A stretch of 36,955 bases of DNA, from NCBI GenBank assembly GCA_900541675.1, contig UQKU01000022.1, forward strand, positions 1-36,955, in the 5' to 3' direction. The position numbers were made by a program, and so were the translations under genes. The DNA comes from an uncultured Collinsella sp. Its GTDB lineage: Bacteria; Actinomycetota; Coriobacteriia; Coriobacteriales; Coriobacteriaceae. Below are positions 31,095 through 36,955 of the stretch, piece after piece. The notes beneath the pieces are model-generated. The model saw nothing but the letters and a program-made list of their open reading frames with translations, had not been told where the DNA came from and did no database searches. Position 1 is the first letter of the stretch, and each line of letters starts with the position of its first letter.

Positions 31095-33440
31095 ATGGAA
31101 ACGCTTGAACGCAACGAGTGGGCAGACGTTGCCCAACTAGTCGAGATCACGAGCGATGCTGTCATTATCTGCGAGCTCGACGGAACCATTCTGCATGTGA
31201 ATAATCGCTTACTTGGTTTGATGTGCGAGGAACGCGCCGACGTCATCGGTGGAGATGTTAAAGACGTCCTGTACTCGTCCGCTTTTGAGCGTGCGACGGA
31301 ACATCGTCTGCCATTTGAAACTGATGGCTCAGAGAACCAACTGATGCTCAAACTGAGTGACGGCTCTTTCATTCCCGTCTTGGTTCGTGCGGGCTCCGTA
31401 ACGCCTCCACGCATCTTTGGGCGCCGCGCGCCACGTGTCCTGGTGGCGCTTCACAGTATTGAGGAACAGTATTCTCACGACCGGCAACTCAAGCGTGCGT
31501 TATCGGAGCTTAGAGTGGCGAACAAGCGTCTCTCTGGCACGCTCTCGGTCATTATGAGCACTGTGGGCTCCGATGAGTTACCCAGCCTGCTTGATACCGT
31601 TTTGAACCAGCTTGTAGGAACGCTCGATGCTTCGGGTGCTGCTATCTATTTTTCTGAGAGCGGCGGCTTTAAGCTTCGCGGTGTTTCCAAGGAGCTGCTC
31701 GACAGCTACCTGCCCGAGTTTTTGCCGTATGGCGCTGGCATTCCGACGTATGTTCTTCGCGAGTCGCGTGCCTGTCGCTTGTCGATTCAACAGGACCTTG
31801 AGGGCGATAAGGCCGCCTCCGGTATGTTCATGGACCTGGATAATCGTTCTAAGCACCTGTTGCGCATGCAGGATATGCCTCCGTACCGCAGTGAAATCTG
31901 TCTTCCCGTTTTTTACGGTACGCAGATCCTTGGCGTGCTGGAAGTTGGTTGGAAACGCCCCCAGGCACCGCTCGCTTATGATGTTAATGTACTTGAGGTC
32001 ATTTGCGATTACCTGTCTATCCAGCTGGTCGGCATGGCATCGAGCCTTCGCTCCCGTCGCACGGCCGAGCTTGGCCGCTCGCTCAATGTCTTGCGGGATG
32101 AGTTGTTTACCTTTCTAGACGATTCCGCCGCGGCTACCCAGGCGGTATCGTCCGAGATCTGCAATATGCTCAACTGCCATTTTTGCCCTATTGAGTATGA
32201 CGCCAGTCTGGATTCCTACATCATAGATTTTGAAGGCGGCAGTCGCGTTGCTTTGCCGGACGATCCCGAGAAGCTTTTCTTTTCCACGACGGCGCCAGCG
32301 GCACGTTTGGGGGCTGCCCCTGATGGCTTTGAGGCATCTGTTTTGGGCGGCACGAGTGCCGAGGACCTTAAACACGTCCGTATAACTCGCGTTGACGAAT
32401 CGATGCCTATGGGAGGCTGGCTTAGAGCGCATGGCCTGCCTTGCCAGGGTCTCTACGTCGACGCCGGCATCGAGGCGGGGCGCCCACGCCCTGAGGGCGA
32501 TGGCAAGCACAGTAACGACGCAATCGTTCCTGCTTCTGTTGCGAAGGGGCCGACGACGCGTGCGCTGCTGCTTCGTGATGGTAGCCAAGAGCCGATTGAT
32601 GACCTTGAATATGACTACTTGGTGCACTTGGCTCATGACTTTGAACTGATCTATGAAGGCGAATCTCAAAAGCGTGAGGAGCGCCATATCGCTCAGACGC
32701 TCCAGATTGGCATGAGAAATTCACTGGGGGATGTTCCGGGTATCGCAGCCGATTCGGTGTACCTGTCGGCCACGAACTCGGCGTTGGTCGGCGGCGATTT
32801 CTATACGCTCCTCCGTCTTCCTGACGATTGTGCCGTCATGATTCTGGGCGATGTGTCTGGCAAAGGCATTGAGGCTGCATCGATGTCCGCGCTCGTCAAG
32901 ACGGCCCTGACGGCATATGCCTGGGAGGGCGCTGGACCGGCCCGCATGGCACGCTCCCTTAACAGCATGCTCATGGGCTTTTCGAGGGTCGAGACGTTCG
33001 TGACGGCCTTTATCGCCAAGATTGACCTTAAAGCCGGACGCGCAACGTATTGTTCGGCGGGCCATCCTCCGACCATGGTCATCAGGCCAGAGTCGATGCC
33101 GCTGGGTGGCGGCGAGGCCCGTGGGGGGGAGGTCGAGCTGCTTGGATGCCAATCGGGGGTAATCGGTGCCTTTGAGAGCATGGTATACGAGACAGGCGTG
33201 TTTACGTTCGCTCCTGGTGACATGCTATTTATGTACACCGACGGAACAATCGAAGCACGTGACCGCTCGGGTGCTTTCTTTGGCGAGCAGCGCCTTCGTG
33301 ACCTTCTGCTCTCTGTCTCGGGTGAGGGCGTATCGGGAATCTGCGGTAAGGTCTTGGGCGAGCTTGACCGATTTACCGAATCGGCGCTGGACGATGACAT
33401 TGCATTGGTGTCCCTTGAGTTTTTACGGGGTCGTTCATAG
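31095..33440 (+). CDS. PAS/GAF sensor with SpoIIE (PP2C) phosphatase domain, RsbU-like
   Basis: A 781-residue cytoplasmic protein without obvious membrane segments. Order: PAS-like domain (about residues 12-90; VEITSDAVIICELDGTILHVNNRLLGLM), a GAF-like domain (about 155-320), a further poorly conserved segment that may be a second GAF (about 330-525), and a SpoIIE phosphatase from about 530. Metal ligands are Asp568 (VGGDFYTL), Asp586 (GDVSGKG) and Asp766-768 (SALDDDIALV), with AGHPP and MYTDGTIEAR also intact. Such proteins dephosphorylate STAS antagonists in partner-switching cascades; the next gene encodes one, 78 nt downstream. ATG at 31095 follows GGTGGGG; an in-frame GTG at 31083 is possible. 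The signal sensed is unknown. Confidence 0.9.
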   Translation: METLERNEWADVAQLVEITSDAVIICELDGTILHVNNRLLGLMCEERADVIGGDVKDVLYSSAFERATEHRLPFETDGSENQLMLKLSDGSFIPVLVRAGSVTPPRIFGRRAPRVLVALHSIEEQYSHDRQLKRALSELRVANKRLSGTLSVIMSTVGSDELPSLLDTVLNQLVGTLDASGAAIYFSESGGFKLRGVSKELLDSYLPEFLPYGAGIPTYVLRESRACRLSIQQDLEGDKAASGMFMDLDNRSKHLLRMQDMPPYRSEICLPVFYGTQILGVLEVGWKRPQAPLAYDVNVLEVICDYLSIQLVGMASSLRSRRTAELGRSLNVLRDELFTFLDDSAAATQAVSSEICNMLNCHFCPIEYDASLDSYIIDFEGGSRVALPDDPEKLFFSTTAPAARLGAAPDGFEASVLGGTSAEDLKHVRITRVDESMPMGGWLRAHGLPCQGLYVDAGIEAGRPRPEGDGKHSNDAIVPASVAKGPTTRALLLRDGSQEPIDDLEYDYLVHLAHDFELIYEGESQKREERHIAQTLQIGMRNSLGDVPGIAADSVYLSATNSALVGGDFYTLLRLPDDCAVMILGDVSGKGIEAASMSALVKTALTAYAWEGAGPARMARSLNSMLMGFSRVETFVTAFIAKIDLKAGRATYCSAGHPPTMVIRPESMPLGGGEARGGEVELLGCQSGVIGAFESMVYETGVFTFAPGDMLFMYTDGTIEARDRSGAFFGEQRLRDLLLSVSGEGVSGICGKVLGELDRFTESALDDDIALVSLEFLRGRS

Positions 33441-33518
33441 ACGACGCTGGGCGGGCTGAATCCGTACGGTTGGGGAAACGAATGCATCGAGTGGGCTTTT
33501 TTGGGGAACCATGGTCGT

Positions 33519-34265
33519 ATGAATGAGTGGAATGACATAGCGGTTTTGACGCCACCAGGCGATATCGACATCGCCACGGTGCCTGCGCTGCGTCGGCGGT
33601 TGGATGCTTTGATTGGCCGCGGCGTGCGTCGTGTCGTCATCAACTGCCAAGCTGTTAGCTTTATCGATTCGACGGGCTTGGCATTCCTGCTTACGCGCGC
33701 TCGTGAACTCATGAGGCGAGAAGGCCTGCTTTCGCTCGTCAATGCATCAGGTGAAGTTGTTCGCTTTTTGGAGATTGCTCGGCTTGTCGATATCCTTCAT
33801 GTCGCGGGGCCGGCACGGGAGTCTATTCCCGCCATTCCGGTGGGGGAGCTGCCTCGCTGGAGTAAGAGCGTCGAGGTCCGTCAGGGTATCGAGAATCTTC
33901 CATACTACCGACATCGCATCGCCGAACTCCTTGAATCGCTTCCGTTGCGCCGTGACGAGCGCTACGATGTCGCATTGGCGTCGGGGGAGGCGCTGGGTAA
34001 TGCCTATGACCATGCGGGCGGTATCGGCTGCGTCCTGACGGTTCAGGCCTATGGCGATCGCGTTGTGGTTGAGGTGCTTGATCGAGGTGCCGGCTATTCT
34101 ATCGATGAAACGAGCGAACCGGTCGCATCAGAGGAACGCGGCCGTGGTATCAAGCTTATGCGTATGCTCGTCGATAACGTGGAGGTTGCTCGTCGTACGG
34201 ACGGCGCCGGCACGCGCGTGCAGATGGTGAAGCTGTTTAGCGGAGCGCTAGAATCGTGTGCCTAG
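33519..34265 (+). CDS. STAS antagonist fused to HATPase anti-sigma kinase (RsbV-RsbW-like)
   Basis: A 248-residue protein with two opposing partner-switching modules in one chain. Residues 1-105 are a STAS domain with the phosphorylatable Ser51 in SFIDSTGLAFL. Residues about 115-245 are a GHKL/HATPase_c kinase with N-box Glu157...Asn161 (SGEALGNAYDHAGG), G1 Asp188 (VLDRGAGYS) and glycine-rich RGRGIKLMRMLVD. In RsbV/RsbW systems the kinase phosphorylates the STAS serine and a SpoIIE phosphatase reverses it; the gene just upstream supplies the phosphatase. No sigma factor gene is adjacent, so the output is unknown. ATG at 33519 is preferred (GGGGAA 10 nt upstream); TTG at 33501 in frame is the alternative. 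Confidence 0.88.
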   Translation: MNEWNDIAVLTPPGDIDIATVPALRRRLDALIGRGVRRVVINCQAVSFIDSTGLAFLLTRARELMRREGLLSLVNASGEVVRFLEIARLVDILHVAGPARESIPAIPVGELPRWSKSVEVRQGIENLPYYRHRIAELLESLPLRRDERYDVALASGEALGNAYDHAGGIGCVLTVQAYGDRVVVEVLDRGAGYSIDETSEPVASEERGRGIKLMRMLVDNVEVARRTDGAGTRVQMVKLFSGALESCA

Positions 34266-34312
34266 CCAATCGCTTTAGCGCGTTTAGCTACTAAGAACAT
34301 GCGGCAGACAAG

Positions 34313-34357
34313 TTTTTGAAAAAAGTACTTGCGTCTTTTGGACAACTCGCGTAAATT
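34313..34357 (+). promoter_or_regulatory. Promoter of the tRNA-Gly/Cys/Gly cluster
   Basis: TTGCGT (34329-34334), a 17-nt spacer, and TAAATT (34352-34357), preceded by TTTTTGAAAAAAGTAC as in the other tRNA promoters of the window. Confidence 0.7.
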
Positions 34358-34369
34358 AATAACCCGTAA

Positions 34370-34445
34370 GCGGACATGGCTCAGTTGGTAGAGCACAACC
34401 TTGCCAAGGTTGGGGTCGCGGGTTCGAGCCCCGTTGTCCGCTCCA
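34370..34445 (+). tRNA. tRNA-Gly (anticodon GCC), copy 1
   Basis: A 76-nt cloverleaf: acceptor GCGGACA/TGTCCGC, D-arm GGCTCAGTTGGTAGAGC, anticodon stem CAACC/GGTTG with loop TTGCCAA (GCC), T-arm GCGGGTTCGAGCCCCGT, encoded CCA. Identical in sequence to the copies at 34596 and 36884. Confidence 0.97.
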
Positions 34446-34455
34446 TTGCATTTCC

Positions 34456-34478
34456 GGACCGTTTAGGCGGTCCTTTTT
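34456..34478 (+). terminator. Hairpin with T tract between tRNA-Gly and tRNA-Cys
   Basis: GGACCG/CGGTCC around TTTAGG, followed by TTTTT. It may end part of the transcripts or serve as a processing signal, since tRNA-Cys begins 2 nt later with no separate promoter. Confidence 0.75.
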
Positions 34479-34479
34479 C

Positions 34480-34553
34480 GGCGAAGTGGCCAAGTGGTAA
34501 GGCAGAGGCCTGCAAAGCCTTTACCCCCGGTTCGAATCCGGGCTTCGCCTCCA
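34480..34553 (+). tRNA. tRNA-Cys (anticodon GCA)
   Basis: A 74-nt cloverleaf: acceptor GGCGAAG/CTTCGCC, anticodon stem GAGGC/GCCTT with loop CTGCAAA (GCA), T-arm CCCGGTTCGAATCCGGG, discriminator U and encoded CCA. Reads UGC and UGU. Confidence 0.96.
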
Positions 34554-34562
34554 GGCAACATC

Positions 34563-34589
34563 CGGGCGCTCCGGCGCCCGTTTTGTTTT
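34563..34589 (+). terminator. Terminator-like hairpin after tRNA-Cys
   Basis: CGGGCGC/GCGCCCG around TCCG, followed by TTTTGTTTT. Confidence 0.85.
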
Positions 34590-34595
34590 ACATAT

Positions 34596-34671
34596 GCGGA
34601 CATGGCTCAGTTGGTAGAGCACAACCTTGCCAAGGTTGGGGTCGCGGGTTCGAGCCCCGTTGTCCGCTCCA
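34596..34671 (+). tRNA. tRNA-Gly (anticodon GCC), copy 2
   Basis: Sequence-identical to the copy at 34370-34445, with encoded CCA. It begins 6 nt after the T-rich tail of the preceding hairpin and has no promoter of its own, so it depends on read-through or processing of the cluster transcript. Confidence 0.97.
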
Positions 34672-34680
34672 ACTATCTTA

Positions 34681-34706
34681 CGCGGTTCTAACGAACCGCG
34701 TTTTTT
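34681..34706 (+). terminator. Terminator of the tRNA cluster
   Basis: CGCGGTTC/GAACCGCG around TAAC, followed by six T residues. Confidence 0.93.
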
Positions 34707-34715
34707 GTTGACGCT

Positions 34716-34824
34716 GCGCGAGCCCCGGGCACCCCATCTTGCCCCCTCAATCGTCGGTCGCGTACATAAAGTACGCTTCCCTCCTCTTTCGCGGCAACCT
34801 GGGGCACCCGGAGCCCGCTCGCTG
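34716..34824 (-). repeat. Long palindromic element E (family 1), upstream of the alpha-glucosidase
   Basis: Read on the minus strand it has the same plan as element B: a GC-rich outer stem (GCGAGC/GCTCGC plus CCGG/CCGG), module GTGCCCCAGGT (34797-34807) facing AGATGGGGTGC (34729-34739), inner stem TGCC/GGCA, GAAAGAGGAGGGAA opposite GACCGACGATTGAG, and apical GCGTAC/GTACGC with loop TTTAT. The outer arms differ from those of B, the internal segments do not. The remainder of 34707-35008 holds only a weak promoter candidate (TTGCCT at 34934, TATCAT at 34959) and the ribosome site of the next gene. Confidence 0.87.
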
Positions 34825-35008
34825 TTGTGGCCGGGGGAGTGAGTCTTCCGTTCTTTTCACTAATCGATCGATTCGTCCCAGGAGGCTCGAGCCCGAGAGG
34901 GAGCGAGCGTTTTGGGGTGTGGCTGTGGCGTTGTTTGCCTCGAATGACAGCTTTGGGCGTATCATCGTGGGCATCTCGCAAAACCTCGTTGCAAGGGAGG
35001 CTCACCCC

Positions 35009-36742
35009 ATGGCTGCAGAAAAGTCCTCTTCGCGCTCATGGATGTCCGATGCCGCGATCTATCAGATCTACCCGCGTTCGTTTAAGGATTCGACCGGTTC
35101 GGGTCTGGGCGATATCGCGGGCATTACCCAGCAGATGGACTATCTTGAGCGGCTGGGCATCGAGGCCATCTGGCTGAGCCCGTTTTACCCTTCGCCTCTT
35201 GTCGATGGCGGCTATGATGTGGCGGACTACTGCGATGTCGACCCACGTCTCGGCTCGCTTGACGACTTCGATGACATGATCGCTGCGGCTCACGCGCGCG
35301 GCATCAAGGTCATCGTCGATATCGTGCCCAACCATTCATCCAACCAGCACCCCTGGTTCAAAGCCGCTCTTGCCGCCGGCCCCGGATCGCCCGAGCGCGC
35401 CCGTTATATCTTTCGCGATGGTCGCGGCGAGCATGGCGAGCTGCCTCCCACCAATTGGAATGCCAACTTTGGCGGCCCCGCCTGGACGCGTGTTGCGGAC
35501 GGTCAATGGTATCTGCACATGTTTACGCCCGAGCAGCCGGACTTTGACTGGTCATGCCCCGAGGTTCACGCGTTCTTTTGCGACGTCCTGGCGTTTTGGA
35601 GCGATCGAGGCGTCGATGGCTTTCGCATCGATGTGGCGCACGGTCTCGCCAAGGATCTCGACCGCGATGACCTCGACCGGTGGCATCTCGCCGAGGGCGA
35701 TGACATGGTTGACGACGGCGCCCATCCGCTGTGGGACCGCAACGAGGTCCACGAGATCTATCGCGAGTGGCGCCGCGTGTTCGACCGCTATAATCCGCCG
35801 CGCAGCGCCGTTGCCGAGGCGTGGGTGCTGCCTGAGCGCCAGTATCTCTATGCGCGTCCCAGCGAGCTTGGCCAGACATTCAACTTTGAGTTTGCCAAGG
35901 CCACTTGGACCTATGATGACATGCACGCTGCAATCGAGGAGGGCTTGAAGGCAGCTATCGAATCCGATTCCGCCTCGACCTGGGTACTCTCCAACCACGA
36001 CGTGCCGCGCGTGGCGACGCGCTATGCCCTGCCGCAAATCAAGGCGACGCGCTACCACCAGATTGCGCTCGACTGGCTCTTACGCGACGGGTCGTCTTAT
36101 GACGAGGACCGTGAACTCGGCGAGCGCCGCGCGCGGGCGGCTCTTTTGCTTGAACTGGCGCTTCCGGGCTCGGCATACGTGTATCAGGGTGAGGAGCTCG
36201 GTCTTTTTGAGGTGGCTGATATCCCGTGGACTGCACTCGAAGATCCCAGTGCAACCAATACGCGCGGACCGAAGCGCGAGAAGGGGCGCGACGGCTGTCG
36301 TGTGCCCCTGCCGTGGGTAGCGGCGGACGATCCCGCGCAGGGCGGATCGTTTGGGTTTTCGCCGGCGGACGCTGATGCGGCGCCCCATCTGCCGCAGCCT
36401 GCATGGTTTTCCGATTATGCTGCCGATAGGGAAGAAACGGACCCGACATCGATGCTTGCGCTCTATCGTGACGCCCTCTGGCTGCGGCGCAAGCTGCGCG
36501 GGTGCGCCAACGATCTTGCGTGGCTCGATCTTGACGGGCGCACCGGTCTTGCGGATGGTGCCGAGGGCGCTGAGGGCGGCGTCATCGCCTATCGCCGCGA
36601 TAACGGCTGGGCGTGCGTGACGAACTTCGGTGCAGCACCCGTGGAGCTGCCGGCGGGCAGGGTCCTGCTCACCTCATCAGCGCTTGCAGACGGCAGACTC
36701 GCGCAGGACAGCTCTGCCTGGATCATGCTCGGTGAGATGTAA
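35009..36742 (+). CDS. GH13 alpha-glucosidase (oligo-1,6-glucosidase type)
   Basis: A 577-residue intracellular alpha-amylase-family enzyme with no signal peptide. Begins with DAAIYQIYPRSFKDSTGSGLGD. Conserved regions: DIVPNHSS, DGFRIDVAHGL (nucleophile Asp208), VAEAWVLP (acid/base Glu270), and WVLSNHDVPR (Asp331), then YVYQGEELGL. It should release glucose from short alpha-1,4 or alpha-1,6 oligosaccharides or sucrose-like sugars. The SNHDV block resembles actinobacterial alpha-glucosidases more than trehalose synthases or trehalose-6-P hydrolases (judged by eye). ATG at 35009 follows AAGGGAGG at 8 nt; the open frame upstream to 34739 crosses hairpin E and is not coding. No sugar transporter or regulator is adjacent, and it appears monocistronic. 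Confidence 0.9.
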   Translation: MAAEKSSSRSWMSDAAIYQIYPRSFKDSTGSGLGDIAGITQQMDYLERLGIEAIWLSPFYPSPLVDGGYDVADYCDVDPRLGSLDDFDDMIAAAHARGIKVIVDIVPNHSSNQHPWFKAALAAGPGSPERARYIFRDGRGEHGELPPTNWNANFGGPAWTRVADGQWYLHMFTPEQPDFDWSCPEVHAFFCDVLAFWSDRGVDGFRIDVAHGLAKDLDRDDLDRWHLAEGDDMVDDGAHPLWDRNEVHEIYREWRRVFDRYNPPRSAVAEAWVLPERQYLYARPSELGQTFNFEFAKATWTYDDMHAAIEEGLKAAIESDSASTWVLSNHDVPRVATRYALPQIKATRYHQIALDWLLRDGSSYDEDRELGERRARAALLLELALPGSAYVYQGEELGLFEVADIPWTALEDPSATNTRGPKREKGRDGCRVPLPWVAADDPAQGGSFGFSPADADAAPHLPQPAWFSDYAADREETDPTSMLALYRDALWLRRKLRGCANDLAWLDLDGRTGLADGAEGAEGGVIAYRRDNGWACVTNFGAAPVELPAGRVLLTSSALADGRLAQDSSAWIMLGEM

Positions 36743-36826
36743 GGGCCTCTTGCGGCGAGTTTGCGTTTGCCTGCGCCTTCCGTGGTGGCTGATGTCTTCG
36801 CGAGGTTCGCGAGGGCGTCGCAAAAC

Positions 36827-36871
36827 TTTTCAAAAAAAGTTCTTGCATAGGATGCGGGCATCACGTAAGAT
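36827..36871 (+). promoter_or_regulatory. Promoter of the third tRNA-Gly
   Basis: TTGCAT (36843-36848), 17-nt spacer, TAAGAT (36866-36871), preceded by CTTTTCAAAAAAAGTTC like the two other tRNA promoters. Confidence 0.7.
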
Positions 36872-36883
36872 TAATCCTCGTAA

Positions 36884-36955
36884 GCGGACATGGCTCAGTT
36901 GGTAGAGCACAACCTTGCCAAGGTTGGGGTCGCGGGTTCGAGCCCCGTTGTCCGC
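36884..36955 (+). tRNA. tRNA-Gly (anticodon GCC), copy 3, cut by window end
   Basis: The first 72 nt are identical to the copies at 34370 and 34596, ending at the last paired acceptor base; the discriminator and CCA fall outside the window. Confidence 0.95.

Noticed and set aside
34370..34671. Direct repeats of 76 nt as a CRISPR-like or mobile repeat
   Set aside because: They fold as complete tRNA-Gly cloverleafs with CCA ends, and the intervening sequence is a tRNA-Cys with hairpins, not spacers. No CRISPR array or cas gene was found anywhere.

Overview
The window looks like a chromosomal segment of a GC-rich Coriobacteriia member, most likely Collinsella or a close relative. Support for this is inferred from gene content: an Actinobacteria-type RapZ P-loop (GMSGSGRT), WhiA, a MurJ with a long acidic N-terminus, Tat-dependent lipoprotein binding proteins and abundant Opp/Dpp-type transport. 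I could not run a database search. Every supported gene, including all tRNAs, lies on the + strand.

Layout: (1) 1-6079 holds the 3' end of uvrA, a YbaK-type Cys-tRNA deacylase, murJ with repeated ETAV(F/Y)L motifs, and uvrC with an altered cysteine cluster. (2) 6174-16960 is one long sialic-acid scavenging operon. It has a promoter with an operator-like palindrome, a structured leader, a Sat/Nan/Sia-type ABC transporter (Tat lipoprotein, permease, permease-ATPase fusion, ATPase), a CE7 acetyl-esterase, a tandem CE7 paralogue lacking its catalytic serine, an N-acetylneuraminate lyase, a ROK kinase, ManNAc-6-P epimerase and a terminator. The chemistry is import, removal of O-acetyl groups (inferred), cleavage to ManNAc plus pyruvate, phosphorylation and epimerisation to GlcNAc-6-P. 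nagA, nagB, a sialidase and a regulator are not in the window. (3) 16973-18829 holds rapZ and whiA. (4) 19023-24113 is a glycolytic cluster, gap-pgk-tpiA-gpmI, followed by secG. (5) 24408-30351 is a second, conventional five-gene oligopeptide ABC transporter. (6) 30352-30945 is gene-free and holds two large hairpin elements. (7) 30946-34671 carries tRNA-Leu(GAG), a SpoIIE-type phosphatase, a STAS-HATPase fusion (partner-switching signalling) and the tRNAs Gly(GCC), Cys(GCA) and Gly(GCC). (8) 35009-36742 is a GH13 alpha-glucosidase, followed by a third tRNA-Gly cut by the window end.

The most novel signal is non-coding. Three long imperfect palindromes (14908-15015, 16065-16162, 34716-34824) share a small internal module (GTG-CCNNA-GRT facing AGR-TNNGG-TGY). 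Its central base pairs change in a compensating way while the outer arms are unrelated. A second pair (30368-30495 and 30677-30801) shares a different internal module (AYTCCGCAGG facing ATGYCCGAGGAC), again inside unrelated arms. This is the signature of structured RNA or hairpin-DNA families, and I do not recognise either class.
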